Positions 1 through 8,869 are shown, counted from the first letter of the stretch. The stretch is DNA of 64,000 nucleotides from Lysobacter_I brunescens (GCF_042677005.1 NZ_JBHTIF010000001.1:2046001-2110000); one strand, 5' to 3'. Notes: generated by a model not told the origin, from the sequence alone. Numbers and translations are program-made.

Positions 1-234
1 TTCGATCGCGCCCTGGTCCTGCGCCCGCGCACGCACCCGGCGCACGAGGTCGGCCGCGGTGGCCTGGACGGCGGCGCGGTCGGCCGCGCTCCAGTCGGGA
101 TGGGGCTGGCGGGCGTCCGCGAGCAGTTCGCGGACATGCTCGGCCTCGTCGCGGACCCAGGCGGCGGTGATCGCCGCGCGCAGCGGATCCGGCCGGGCCG
201 GAAGTTCGGGGGACAGGATCGGATCGGCGGTCAC
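1..234 (-). CDS. putA: Bifunctional proline dehydrogenase / P5C dehydrogenase PutA, N-terminal fragment
   Basis: Only the first 78 codons are in the window; the gene runs off the left edge. The encoded start (VTADPILSPELPA..., then AAWVRDEAEHVRELL and VRARAQDQGAIE) matches, from memory, the N-terminus of xanthomonad PutA, a membrane-associated flavoenzyme that oxidises proline to glutamate in two steps. No catalytic domain is visible here, so the assignment rests on N-terminal resemblance. I chose the GTG at 234 because the reading frame and family N-terminus agree; the ribosome site in front is weak. It is divergent from coxB, and the two share a 219-bp intergenic region that must hold both promoters. 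Confidence 0.72.
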   Translation of the reverse strand, partial: MTADPILSPELPARPDPLRAAITAAWVRDEAEHVRELLADARQPHPDWSAADRAAVQATAADLVRRVRARAQDQGAIE

Positions 235-453
235 GTTGGCAGGAGCCCGGCGTGCGGAAGGAAGCCGCGGATTCTATCGTGGGCGCACGCGTTTCCGTAC
301 CCCCGAGCTTATAACGGTATGGCAGAACGGCGGGGTTTGCTTGCTCGTGCGGGGCGCGAACGGATACCATTCTTCGGTTCCCCGGGGTCGAATCGACGCT
401 CGTGCGCCTGTCCAGTCGGCACGACACGCGTCCTTCGGCCTCCCTAGCAACCT

Positions 454-1476
454 ATGAAGACTCGGGCAGTCAGACTTTTGGGGTTTTGGGCCATGGTGCA
501 AACGCGTGCGTGTTGGACAACGTGGGGTCGGGCGATGATCGCCCTGGCTTCGCTCCTGGTGCCGGTGGCGGCGATGGCCCAGGCGGCCGATCCCAAGCCC
601 TGGCAGCTGAACATGGGGCAGGGTGTCACCGAATCGTCGAAACACGCCTACGAAGCGCACATGCTGGCGCTCTGGATCTGCGTGGTCATCGGCGTGATCG
701 TGTTCGGCGCCATGGCCTACGCCATGTTCAAGTTCCGCAAGTCCAAGGGCGCCAAGCCCGACGTGGACTTCACCCACAGCACGAAGCTCGAGATCGTCTG
801 GACGGCCGTGCCGGTCCTGCTGCTGGTGGCGATGGCCTTCCCGGCCACCAAGAAGCTGATCGCGATGTACGACACCCGCAACGCGGAGATGACGATCAAG
901 ATCACCGGCTACCAGTGGCTCTGGAAGTACGAGTACCCGGGCACCAAACCGGGCGAGTCCTTCGGTTTCACCAGCCGCCTCGACCGCAAGAGCGACCAGA
1001 TCCGCCAGAGCAAGGTCGATGCCCGCACCGCCGGCCATGCGCACTACCTGCTCGACGTGGACAACCCGCTGGTCGTCCCGGTCGACACCAAGATCCATTT
1101 CCTCATCCAGGCCGACGACGTGATCCACGCATGGTGGGTGCCGGCGCTGGGCTGGAAGCAGGACGCGATCCCGGGCATCACCAACGAAGCCTGGACCGAG
1201 ATCAAGACGCCGGGCATCTACCGCGGCCAGTGCGCCGAGCTGTGCGGCAAGGACCATGGCTTCATGCCGATCGTGGTCAAGGCCGTGAGCAAGGCCGAGT
1301 TCGCCCAGTGGGCCGCCGAGCAGCGCGCGAAGAACGCGCCGCCGGCCCCCGCCGCGCCGGCAGCGCCCGCCGAGGCCCCGGCCACCGAAGCCGTGCCGGC
1401 TGCCGAAGCCGCCGCGCCGGTGACCGCCGCCGCCGAACAGAACGCCCCCGCAGCCGCCGCCAAGTCGGCCGGCTGA
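454..1476 (+). CDS. coxB: Cytochrome c oxidase subunit II
   Basis: Subunit II of an aa3-type terminal oxidase. It takes electrons from cytochrome c through its CuA centre at the periplasmic face of the inner membrane. The CuA motif CAELCGKDHGFM is intact (cysteines near residues 260 and 264), and the aromatic cluster GYQWLWKYEY precedes it. An N-terminal signal/membrane segment and two further transmembrane helices (around residues 70-90 and 110-130) are visible. The last ~50 residues are an Ala/Pro-rich tail, a lineage-typical extension. The start is uncertain: ATGs at 454, 493 and 535 are all in frame and none has a strong ribosome site. First gene of a cox operon. Confidence 0.95.
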   Translation: MKTRAVRLLGFWAMVQTRACWTTWGRAMIALASLLVPVAAMAQAADPKPWQLNMGQGVTESSKHAYEAHMLALWICVVIGVIVFGAMAYAMFKFRKSKGAKPDVDFTHSTKLEIVWTAVPVLLLVAMAFPATKKLIAMYDTRNAEMTIKITGYQWLWKYEYPGTKPGESFGFTSRLDRKSDQIRQSKVDARTAGHAHYLLDVDNPLVVPVDTKIHFLIQADDVIHAWWVPALGWKQDAIPGITNEAWTEIKTPGIYRGQCAELCGKDHGFMPIVVKAVSKAEFAQWAAEQRAKNAPPAPAAPAAPAEAPATEAVPAAEAAAPVTAAAEQNAPAAAAKSAG

Positions 1477-1499
1477 TCGCATCACATTCGAGGTAAGTC

Positions 1500-3122
1500 A
1501 TGGCCACCACTCACGCCGACCACGCCGCTGACCATCACGACGACCACGGCCACAAGCAGGGCTTCATCGATCGTTGGTTCTTCTCGACCAACCACAAGGA
1601 CATCGGCACGCTGTACCTCGTGTTCAGCTTCGTGATGTTCATCATCGGCGCCGCGATGTCCGTGGTGATCCGCACCGAGCTGATGACCCCGGGCCTGCAG
1701 CACGTCAGCCCCGAGTTCTTCAACTCGATGACCACCATGCACGCGCTGGTGATGATCTTCGGCGGCGTCATGCCGGCCTTCGTCGGCCTGGCCAACTGGA
1801 TGGTGCCGCTGCAGATCGGCGCGCCCGACATGGCCCTGCCGCGCATGAACAACTGGTCCTTCTGGATCATGCCGTTCGCCTTCGCGCTGCTGCTCATGAC
1901 GTTCTTCCTGCCGGGCGGCGCGCCTGCCGGCGGCTGGACGCTGTATCCGCCGCTGTCGCTGCAGGGCGGCTTCAACCTGTCGTTCGCGATCTTCGCCATC
2001 CACATGATGGGCATCAGCTCGATCATGGGCGCGATCAACATCATCGCGACCATCCTCAACATGCGCGCCCCGGGCGTCGACCTGCTGAAGATGCCGATCT
2101 TCTGCTGGACCTGGCTGATCACCGCCTTCCTGCTGATCGCGGTGATGCCGGTGCTCGCCGGCGCGGTGACCATGCTGCTCACCGACAAGTTCTTCCTGAC
2201 CAGCTTCTTCAACGCGGCCGGCGGCGGCGACCCGGTGATGTTCCAGCACATCTTCTGGTTCTTCGGTCACCCCGAGGTCTACATCATGATCCTGCCGGCC
2301 TTCGGCGTCGTGTCGGAAATCATCCCGACCTTCAGCCGCAAGCCGCTGTTCGGTTACCAGGCGATGGTGTACGCAACCGCGTCGATCGCCTTCCTCTCGT
2401 TCATCGTGTGGGCGCACCACATGTTCACCGTCGGCATGCCGCTCGGTGGCGAGATCTACTTCATGTTCGCGACCATGCTGATCGCGGTCCCGACCGGCGT
2501 GAAGGTGTTCAACTGGGTCACCACGATGTGGCGCGGCTCGATCAGCTTCGAATCGCCGATGCTGTGGGCGATCGCCTTCGTCATCCTGTTCACCATCGGC
2601 GGTTTCTCGGGCCTGATGCTCGCGATCGTCCCGGCGGACTTCCAGTACCACGACACCTACTTCGTCGTCGCGCACTTCCACTACGTGCTGGTCACCGGCG
2701 CCCTGTTCGCGATCATCGCCGCCGTGTACTACTGGTGGCCGAAGTGGACCGGCCGCATGTACAACGAGAAGCTGGCGAAGTTCCACTTCTGGTGGTCGAT
2801 GATCTTCGTCAACCTGCTGTTCTTCCCGCAGCACTTCCTGGGCCTGGCCGGCATGCCGCGCCGCATTCCGGACTACAACGTCGTGTTCGCCGACTGGAAC
2901 CTGATCAGCTCGATCGGCGCCTTCGGCATGTTCGCCACGCCGTTCATCATGGCCTTCGTGCTGTGGCATTCGCTCAAGCACGGCGCCAAGGCGGAAGCCC
3001 GCTCGTGGGAAGGTGCGAAGGGCCTGGAGTGGACCGTGCCGTCGCCGGCGCCGCACCACACCTTCACCACGCCGCCGGTGATCAAGGACGGCGATCTCGC
3101 CCACGGCGACATCACCCACTGA
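1500..3122 (+). CDS. coxA: Cytochrome c oxidase subunit I
   Basis: Catalytic subunit of the aa3 oxidase, 540 residues, about 12 transmembrane helices. It carries heme a and the heme a3-CuB site where oxygen is reduced, and pumps protons. The CuB/haem motifs WFFGHPEVYI, WAHHMFTVG and AHFHYVLVTG are all present, with the cross-linking Tyr inside HPEVY. The N-terminus is His/Asp-rich (ADHAADHHDDHGHK), the start being ATG 1500, preceded by a GAGGTAAGT ribosome site. It follows coxB by 23 bp and is followed by the small assembly gene and ctaG, the usual order in xanthomonads. Confidence 0.97.
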   Translation: MATTHADHAADHHDDHGHKQGFIDRWFFSTNHKDIGTLYLVFSFVMFIIGAAMSVVIRTELMTPGLQHVSPEFFNSMTTMHALVMIFGGVMPAFVGLANWMVPLQIGAPDMALPRMNNWSFWIMPFAFALLLMTFFLPGGAPAGGWTLYPPLSLQGGFNLSFAIFAIHMMGISSIMGAINIIATILNMRAPGVDLLKMPIFCWTWLITAFLLIAVMPVLAGAVTMLLTDKFFLTSFFNAAGGGDPVMFQHIFWFFGHPEVYIMILPAFGVVSEIIPTFSRKPLFGYQAMVYATASIAFLSFIVWAHHMFTVGMPLGGEIYFMFATMLIAVPTGVKVFNWVTTMWRGSISFESPMLWAIAFVILFTIGGFSGLMLAIVPADFQYHDTYFVVAHFHYVLVTGALFAIIAAVYYWWPKWTGRMYNEKLAKFHFWWSMIFVNLLFFPQHFLGLAGMPRRIPDYNVVFADWNLISSIGAFGMFATPFIMAFVLWHSLKHGAKAEARSWEGAKGLEWTVPSPAPHHTFTTPPVIKDGDLAHGDITH

Positions 3123-3150
3123 ACCCATTGATCGGCGTCCCACGGCAGGC

Positions 3151-3288
3151 ATGAGCACGCAAGCGCCCCTTACGCAGGAACAGGTCGCTGCCCGTCGCGC
3201 TTCGGCGCGGCGGACCGCGCTGGTGTTCGCGTCGATCGCGTTCGCGGTCTACGTGGGCTTCATCGTGCTGAACGCGGTGGCCAAATGA
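3151..3288 (+). CDS. Small cytochrome oxidase assembly protein (45 aa)
   Basis: A 45-residue open frame between coxA and ctaG, opening MSTQAPLTQEQVAARR. It has a basic N-terminal region, one transmembrane helix (about residues 22-40, TALVFASIAFAVYVGFIVL) and a short tail. Its TGA overlaps the ATG of ctaG (ATGA, 3285-3288), implying translational coupling. A tiny single-pass protein at this position is a recurring feature of proteobacterial cox operons and is usually labelled a small oxidase assembly protein. Size, topology and position support that name; no biochemical motif does. Confidence 0.82.
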   Translation: MSTQAPLTQEQVAARRASARRTALVFASIAFAVYVGFIVLNAVAK

Positions 3289-3869
3289 GCGCGAAGCGAC
3301 ATCGCATCGGCATCGGCGGCATGGTTGCGGTGACCCTGCTGGCCTTCGGTTTCAGCTTCTCGCTGGTGCCTCTGTACCGCATCGCCTGCGAGAAGGTGTT
3401 CGGCATCCGCCTCGAGCGTGGGCCGGCCGCGGAGGGCGACGCCGTCGCCGCCGTGCGCGATGACCGCATGGTCACCGTGGTCTTCGATTCGAACGTCAAC
3501 TCCAAGCTGCCGTGGGAATTCCAGCCCCACGTGCTGACGATGCAGGTGCGTCCGGGCGAGCCTTACGAGACGACCTACGTGGCCCGCAACCGCAGCGACC
3601 GCGACATCGTCGGCAGCGCCACGCCATCGGTGGCGCCGGCCCGCGCGTCGCAGTATTTCAACAAGACCGAATGCTTCTGCTTCACCGCGCAGACCCTCGC
3701 CGCCGGCGAATCGCGCGACATGCCGGTGCGCTTCATCGTCGACCCGGGCCTGCCCGACGACGTGAAGACCGTGACCTTGTCCTACACTTTCTTCAAGAAC
3801 GACGTGCTGACCGCCAGGCTTTCCGAGCCTGCGGCCGGCGCGGCAGGTGCGCCGCGCAGCGCGCCCTGA
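3285..3869 (+). CDS. ctaG: Cytochrome c oxidase assembly protein CtaG/Cox11
   Basis: Copper chaperone that inserts CuB into subunit I. It has 194 residues: a single N-terminal membrane anchor (about residues 12-30) and a periplasmic immunoglobulin-like domain. The copper-binding CFCF motif is present in NKTECFCFTAQ, and the conserved LVPLYRIACEKVFG segment follows the anchor. The start overlaps the stop of the small upstream gene by 4 bp. It sits between coxA and coxC, as in related genomes. Confidence 0.96.
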   Translation: MSAKRHRIGIGGMVAVTLLAFGFSFSLVPLYRIACEKVFGIRLERGPAAEGDAVAAVRDDRMVTVVFDSNVNSKLPWEFQPHVLTMQVRPGEPYETTYVARNRSDRDIVGSATPSVAPARASQYFNKTECFCFTAQTLAAGESRDMPVRFIVDPGLPDDVKTVTLSYTFFKNDVLTARLSEPAAGAAGAPRSAP

Positions 3870-3913
3870 CCTGTTCTCCACCCATTCCGACAGCCCCACG
3901 CGAGACGACCGCC

Positions 3914-4798
3914 ATGGCCCAAGCGCACGCCGACCACCACGATTCCGCGATCTACTTCGTGCCGCACAGCAGCAAGTGGCCGGTCTTCGCCTCGGTCTTC
4001 CTGTTCGTCACCATGCTCGGCCTCGCCAGCTGGCTGAACCATGCCAGCTGGGGCAAGGCGACCTTCTATGTCGGCCTGCTCGGCCTGGCCGGCATCCTGT
4101 TCAAGTGGTTCGCCGACGTGATCCTCGAATCGGTCAGCGGCTTCTACAACAAGCAGGTCGACGTGTCCTTCCGCATGGGCATGGTCTGGTTCATCTTCTC
4201 GGAAGTGATGTTCTTCGCAGCCTTCTTCGGCGCGCTGTTCTACGCCCGCCAGTTCGCGCTGCCGTGGCTCGGCGGCGAAGGCGACGGCGCGATGACCAAT
4301 GCGACCCTGTGGCCGAACTTTACGGCGGCCTGGCCGAGCAGCGGCCCGGGCCAGGTCGGTGGCACCTTCCAGACGATCCCGGCCTGGGGCCTGCCGCTGA
4401 TCAACACCCTGATCCTGCTGACCTCCGGCGTCACCGTGACCCTGGCGCACCATGCGCTGAAGGCCGCGCAGCGCAAGGCCCTGCTGTTCTGGCTGGGCGC
4501 CACCGTGCTGCTGGGCTGCGTGTTCCTCGTGCTGCAGGTCGAGGAATACATGCACGCCTACAACGAGCTGAACCTGACCATGGGTTCTGGCATCTACGGC
4601 TCGACCTTCTTCATGCTCACCGGCTTCCACGGCGCGCACGTGACCCTCGGCACCATCATGCTGGCGATCATGTGGCTGCGCTGCGCCAAGGGCCACTTCA
4701 CCAAGGAAAACCACTTCGCGTTCGAAGCGGTGGCCTGGTACTGGCACTTCGTCGACGTGGTCTGGCTGGGCCTGTTCCTCTTCGTCTACGTCCTGTGA
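3914..4798 (+). CDS. coxC: Cytochrome c oxidase subunit III
   Basis: Third core subunit of the aa3 oxidase, 294 residues, seven predicted membrane segments. It stabilises the complex and has no redox centre. Characteristic stretches are FRMGMVWFIFSEVMFFAAFF, the LTGFHGAHVTLGTI segment near helix VI and the C-terminal AVAWYWHFVDVVWLGLF. ATG 3914 gives MAQAHADHHDSAIYFVPHSS, the usual family N-terminus; an upstream extension of the same frame overlaps ctaG and is not credible. Two GC-rich hairpins follow the stop. Confidence 0.97.
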   Translation: MAQAHADHHDSAIYFVPHSSKWPVFASVFLFVTMLGLASWLNHASWGKATFYVGLLGLAGILFKWFADVILESVSGFYNKQVDVSFRMGMVWFIFSEVMFFAAFFGALFYARQFALPWLGGEGDGAMTNATLWPNFTAAWPSSGPGQVGGTFQTIPAWGLPLINTLILLTSGVTVTLAHHALKAAQRKALLFWLGATVLLGCVFLVLQVEEYMHAYNELNLTMGSGIYGSTFFMLTGFHGAHVTLGTIMLAIMWLRCAKGHFTKENHFAFEAVAWYWHFVDVVWLGLFLFVYVL

Positions 4799-4807
4799 TC
4801 CCGGGCT

Positions 4808-4875
4808 GCTCCGGCGTCGCGCCGGAGCGGTCTTCGTTCGACGGAAACGCGGAAGGCCGGCATTGCGCCGGCCTT
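4808..4875. terminator. Two consecutive hairpins between convergent coxC and DUF2909 gene
   Basis: Two perfect inverted repeats lie just after coxC: GCTCCGGCG / CGCCGGAGC (4808-4828, 3-nt loop) and AAGGCCGGC / GCCGGCCTT (4853-4875, 5-nt loop). Neither has a long T-tract, but the second has A/T at its foot on both strands and could stop transcription in either direction. Confidence 0.6.
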
Positions 4876-4967
4876 CGTGTCTGGGTCATCGGTGTTGCGT
4901 CGCGTTCGAATCCGTCACTGCCCGTGTTCCGTATCGGTGTCGCGGGCTGCAAATCCGTTCGACGGGT

Positions 4968-5198
4968 TCATCCGGCCGGGTTGCGACCCACGCCGTGCGG
5001 CTCGATCCATCCCATGTAGATGGCCAGGATCAGCAGCAGGATCAGCGCCACGGACAAGGCGATGCGCTTGGTCAGGGCGTTGACCGTGCGTTTGGTCTGC
5101 CCCTTGTCGACCAGCATGTAATAGAGCCCGGCGCCCAGGTTCCACAGAATCAGGATCAGAAACCCGACGATGAGCAGGGTCTTCAACGAATCGCTCAT
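4968..5198 (-). CDS. DUF2909-family twin-transmembrane protein
   Basis: A 76-residue protein with two hydrophobic helices (about residues 7-29 and 46-65) joined by a basic loop (DKGQTKRTVNALTKR). Proteins of this type (DUF2909) commonly lie between the cox structural genes and SURF1 in gammaproteobacteria, here on the opposite strand. Its role is unknown; oxidase assembly is inferred from position only. The start is ATG 5198, after an AGGTGGTC ribosome-site-like stretch, within a 72-bp divergent spacer shared with SURF1. Confidence 0.85.
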   Translation of the reverse strand: MSDSLKTLLIVGFLILILWNLGAGLYYMLVDKGQTKRTVNALTKRIALSVALILLLILAIYMGWIEPHGVGRNPAG

Positions 5199-5270
5199 GA
5201 CCACCTCCGCAGGCGCGCGGTTGCGCCCGTTGTGCCGTGCATTATCGCAGGCGATGGAGGCGAGGGGGTG

Positions 5271-6020
5271 ATGTCCGGATTGCGCCGACATCCGGTGTTG
5301 CTGTGGGCGTTCGCGTTGCTGGCGATGGCGGGTTTCGCATCGCTGGGCGTGTGGCAGCTCGGCCGCGCCGAGATCAAGCGCGAGATGCTCGCCGACGCGC
5401 AGCGTGCCCTCACCGCGCGCACCGCGCAGCCTGCCAGCGTGATCGTCGATTCCGCGCGCGCCGATGCCTACGACTGGGTCGAGATCAGGGGGCGTTTCCT
5501 CGATGCCCCTGCGGTGCTGCTCGACAACCAGCAACTGCAGGGCCGTGTCGGCGTGCGTGCGTATCGCGTGTTCGAGACCGAGGCCCGCGTTCGTTTGCTC
5601 GTCGATCTCGGCTGGGTCGCCCTGCCGCCCGATCGCACCCTGCCGCAGGTGCCGCGCGATCCCGCACGCGATGCACTGCGCGGCCTGCTGCTGCCGCCGC
5701 CGGGCAGCGGCCTGCGCCTCGGCGAGCCGCAGCCGCAGCCCGATGGCAGCCTCCTGGCGACGCAGGTCGAGCCCGACGCCATCGCTCGCGCGCTGCGCCT
5801 GCCCGGCCTCGCGCCGCGCGTGCTGCGGCCGGAAGCGGAGGCCGGCTTCGGCTACCGGCGCGATTTCGACATCCTCCCCAACACGCTGCCGCCGGAAAAG
5901 CATCTCGGCTACGCCGTGCAGTGGTTCGCGCTCGCACTGGCAGTGCTGGTGACCGCCGTGCTGCTGACCGTGCGCCGTGCCCGTCGCCTTCGTTCGTCTC
6001 CTGGACACACGCCTGAGTAA
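5271..6020 (+). CDS. SURF1 family cytochrome oxidase biogenesis protein
   Basis: A 249-residue inner-membrane protein with one helix at each end (about residues 8-27 and 217-236) and a periplasmic domain between, the SURF1/Shy1 topology. It assists heme a insertion into subunit I. The family N-terminal motif LGVWQLGRAEIKR is present, as is the C-terminal LGYAVQWFALALAVL. ATG 5271 is preceded by GGAGGCGAGGGGGTG. An in-frame GTG directly before it (5268) is a less likely start. It lies 7 bp upstream of the Sco-like gene. Confidence 0.93.
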   Translation: MSGLRRHPVLLWAFALLAMAGFASLGVWQLGRAEIKREMLADAQRALTARTAQPASVIVDSARADAYDWVEIRGRFLDAPAVLLDNQQLQGRVGVRAYRVFETEARVRLLVDLGWVALPPDRTLPQVPRDPARDALRGLLLPPPGSGLRLGEPQPQPDGSLLATQVEPDAIARALRLPGLAPRVLRPEAEAGFGYRRDFDILPNTLPPEKHLGYAVQWFALALAVLVTAVLLTVRRARRLRSSPGHTPE

Positions 6021-6027
6021 CGCTGCA

Positions 6028-6594
6028 ATGACCACGCCCGATCCGTCCCGACGCAACCGCAACCGTCTCGCGCTGATCGCGATCTTCGCCATGTTCTTCG
6101 GCGGCTTCCTCGTCGCAGGCCTGCTGCGCTTCTCGGGCTGGCGCCCGGAGGGCATGAAGAACCACGGCGAACTGCTCGATCCTCCCGGCGACCTGCGCCA
6201 GGTCGTGCCGACATTGGTCGATGGCGGCGAATATCGCTGGAACCCGGGCGAACGCATGTGGCGGATCGTCGTCGCCGCGCCACCGGGCTGCGATGCGCCC
6301 TGCGTCAAATTGACCCAGGACCTCGAACTGGTGCGCGAACTGTTCGCGCAGCGCGCCGATCACGTCCACCTGCTGTGGATCGGCGAATTCCCGGAAAAAG
6401 GCCTGCGCTCCCCGGCGTTGCGTCTGCTCCGCGACGAGCCGGCCCTGCGAGCCGGGCTGCCGCGCGTGGATGACCCCAAGGGCGTTCCCGTCTATGTCAT
6501 CGACCCCAACGGCTTCGTCATTCTGCGCTACGCTCCCGGCTTCGATCCCGGGCATCTGCGTACCGACGTGGCCAGGCTGCTGAAACTGAAATGA
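6028..6594 (+). CDS. Membrane-anchored thioredoxin-fold protein with CxxxC motif (Sco-like)
   Basis: A 188-residue protein with one N-terminal transmembrane anchor (about residues 14-33) and a periplasmic domain. The domain contains PPGCDAPC, a CxxxC pair at residues 88 and 92, in the position where Sco1/thioredoxin-like proteins hold their copper or redox cysteines, and a later YVIDPNGFVILRY segment typical of that fold. It lies between SURF1 and ctaA (overlapping the latter by 4 bp), so a role in delivering copper or reducing CuA cysteines is likely. That role is inference; the canonical Sco distal histidine was not confidently identified. Confidence 0.8.
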   Translation: MTTPDPSRRNRNRLALIAIFAMFFGGFLVAGLLRFSGWRPEGMKNHGELLDPPGDLRQVVPTLVDGGEYRWNPGERMWRIVVAAPPGCDAPCVKLTQDLELVRELFAQRADHVHLLWIGEFPEKGLRSPALRLLRDEPALRAGLPRVDDPKGVPVYVIDPNGFVILRYAPGFDPGHLRTDVARLLKLK

Positions 6595-7832
6595 CCGACG
6601 CCACCGACACTTCGCCTTCGTCCCGCCCCCCTGATCATCGGCCTGCCGTGAATAATCCCGCCGCCTCCAAGCCTGCCGCTGCCAGGCCCGCCGTCCATAA
6701 ACCTGCTGTCCATAAGCATTTCCACCGGATCGCATGGCTCGCGGTCGCGCTCACGCTGTGCGTGATCGTGTTCGGCGCCTTCGTGCGCCTCTCCGACGCG
6801 GGGTTGAGCTGTCCCGACTGGCCGACCTGCTACGGCCGTGCGGCGTGGCCCAAGGAAGTCTCCGAAGCCGCGGCGCATTCGGCGAGCGAGATCCGCCCGT
6901 TCGAGACCCACAAGGCCTGGCGCGAGCAGGTCCACCGTCATGCTGCCGCCACGCTGGGCCTGCTGGTGCTGATCCTCAGCCTGTTGGCCGCGCGCAAGCG
7001 CAAGCTCGGTATCGCCCAGATCCTCGTCGCCTCCGGCTTCGTCGCCGCCGGCATCCCGCTGTACATGCACGGCTACATCGCTGCGGCGCTGGCCTCCGCC
7101 GTCATCGGCGAACTGATCCTGCTCGTCGCGGCGCTGCGATGGAGCAACGACGACCTCGCGAGGGCGGCGGCCTTCACGCTGATGCTGATCGTGTTCCAGG
7201 CGCTGCTCGGCAAATGGACGGTGACGATGCTGCTCAAGCCGGTCATCGTCATGGGGCATCTGCTCGGCGGCATGACCACCCTGGCGATGCTGTCGTGGAT
7301 GGCATGGCGCGCCACCGACCGGCCGATTCGCATCGCCGGCGCCACCGCGATGCGCTGGTGGCTGATCGGCGCCGTATTCGTCGTGGGCGTGCAGATCGCG
7401 CTCGGCGGCTGGGTCAGCGCCAACTACGCCGCGCTGGCCTGCGGCAACGATTTCCCGACCTGCGTCGGCAAGTGGGTGCCGCCGACGGACTTCCGCGAAG
7501 GCTTCGTCCTGTGGCGCGGCGTCGGCGTGGATTACGAAGGCGGCGTGCTCGACGGCGCATCGCGCATCGCGATCCAGCTCGCGCATCGGATCATGGCGAT
7601 CGTGGTCTTCGCCTACCTGCTTGCGCTGGCGGTGAAGCTGATCCGCACGCCGGGGCTGTGGCTGACCGGCGTCGTGCTCGCTGCGCTCACGCTGATCCAG
7701 GTCGGCCTGGGCATCGCCAACGTGAAGCTGGGCCTGCCGCTGGCCGTGGCCACCCTGCACAACGCCGGTGCCGCGCTGCTGCTGTTGCTGCTGGTCAGCC
7801 TGCTGGCGCGGCTGCGCCGTCCTACGGAATAA
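6591..7832 (+). CDS. ctaA: Heme A synthase (COX15/CtaA)
   Basis: Oxidises heme O to heme A for the aa3 oxidase. It is a 413-residue polytopic membrane protein. The motif FVRLSDAGLSCPDWPTCYG and the histidine-containing segments KAWREQVHRHAAATLG, VMGHLLGGMT, IAIQLAHRIMA and VATLHNAGAALL agree with the two-heme-site COX15 architecture. The first ~43 residues before the first helix are unusual: a low-complexity Pro/Ala/His/Lys stretch with PAVHK-type repeats. No in-frame ATG exists between ATG 6591 and the first helix, so the extension is probably real. The start overlaps the previous stop by 4 bp. Confidence 0.94.
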   Translation: MTDATDTSPSSRPPDHRPAVNNPAASKPAAARPAVHKPAVHKHFHRIAWLAVALTLCVIVFGAFVRLSDAGLSCPDWPTCYGRAAWPKEVSEAAAHSASEIRPFETHKAWREQVHRHAAATLGLLVLILSLLAARKRKLGIAQILVASGFVAAGIPLYMHGYIAAALASAVIGELILLVAALRWSNDDLARAAAFTLMLIVFQALLGKWTVTMLLKPVIVMGHLLGGMTTLAMLSWMAWRATDRPIRIAGATAMRWWLIGAVFVVGVQIALGGWVSANYAALACGNDFPTCVGKWVPPTDFREGFVLWRGVGVDYEGGVLDGASRIAIQLAHRIMAIVVFAYLLALAVKLIRTPGLWLTGVVLAALTLIQVGLGIANVKLGLPLAVATLHNAGAALLLLLLVSLLARLRRPTE

Positions 7833-7841
7833 CCGCTGACC

Positions 7842-8762
7842 ATGGCCTTTCCGATGCGCGAATACTGGGCGCTGACCAAGCCGCGCGTGGTGGCGCTGAT
7901 CGTGTTCACCGCCTTCGTCGGCATGTTCCTGGCCGTACCGGGACTGCCGCCGCTGCGCGAAAGCGTGTTCGGTTTCCTCGGCATCTGGCTGGCGGCGTCG
8001 AGTGCGGCGGCGATCAACCACCTGATCGACCAGCGCATCGACCGGGTGATGGCGCGCACGCAGCACCGCCCGCTGGCCACCGGGGCGCTCAAGCCCGCGC
8101 AGGTGCTGGCCTTCGCGGTGTTCCTCGGCGCGCTGTCGATGACGATGCTGATCTCGATGGTGAACCCGATCACCGCCGCGCTCACCTTCGCGTCTCTGAT
8201 CGGCTACGCCATCGTCTACACCGCCTGGCTCAAGCGCGCCACGCCGCAGAACATCGTCATCGGCGGCATCGCCGGCGCCGCGCCGCCGCTGCTGGGCTGG
8301 GCTGCGGTCACCGGCATGCGCAACGAGTGGGACTGGGCGCACGCGCTGCTGCTGGTGCTGATCATCTTCGTCTGGACGCCGCCGCATTTCTGGGCGCTGG
8401 CGATCTTCCGCCGCGACGACTACGCGCGCGCGCTGGTGCCGATGCTGCCGGTGACGCACGGCGTGCAGTACACGCGCTGGCAGATCCTGCTGTACACGGT
8501 GCTGCTGGTGATCGTGACCGTGCTGCCCTATGCGGTGAAGATGAGCGGTGCCTTCTACCTCGGTGGCGCGCTGGTGCTGGGCGCGGTGTTCCTCTGGTAC
8601 GCGTGGCGCCTGCTCGATCCGCCGGACGATTTCTTCGCCATGCGCACGTTCAATTACTCGATCGTGTACCTGATGGCGCTGTTCGCCTTCCTGCTGCTGG
8701 ACCACTGGCTGATGCCCCTGCTGGCGCCGGTGCCGGCCTTCGAGCTGCAGCCCGCCGGCTGA
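7842..8762 (+). CDS. ctaB: Heme O synthase (protoheme IX farnesyltransferase)
   Basis: A UbiA-type prenyltransferase of 306 residues with about nine membrane helices that adds a farnesyl group to heme B, making heme O. The first Asp-rich motif is seen in NHLIDQRIDRVMARTQHRP, and the second loop region contains WTPPHFWALAIFRRDDYARA. It follows ctaA by 9 bp and ends the cox assembly operon. The symbol cyoE is also used for this family. Confidence 0.96.
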   Translation: MAFPMREYWALTKPRVVALIVFTAFVGMFLAVPGLPPLRESVFGFLGIWLAASSAAAINHLIDQRIDRVMARTQHRPLATGALKPAQVLAFAVFLGALSMTMLISMVNPITAALTFASLIGYAIVYTAWLKRATPQNIVIGGIAGAAPPLLGWAAVTGMRNEWDWAHALLLVLIIFVWTPPHFWALAIFRRDDYARALVPMLPVTHGVQYTRWQILLYTVLLVIVTVLPYAVKMSGAFYLGGALVLGAVFLWYAWRLLDPPDDFFAMRTFNYSIVYLMALFAFLLLDHWLMPLLAPVPAFELQPAG

Positions 8763-8869
8763 TAACGGATTGACCTCGCGTTGATCGTGCTTGCCCGTCT
8801 CCGGACGGTCACTCGACCCATCCCGGCTGCGGCGCTACGCTTGGACGATCCAATGTCGAGGGTCGTTCC

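Noticed and set aside
1482..3158. 558-codon open frame antisense to coxA
   Set aside because: Its product is Arg/His/Asp-rich low-complexity sequence produced by the complement of GC-rich codons; coxA on the other strand is unambiguous.
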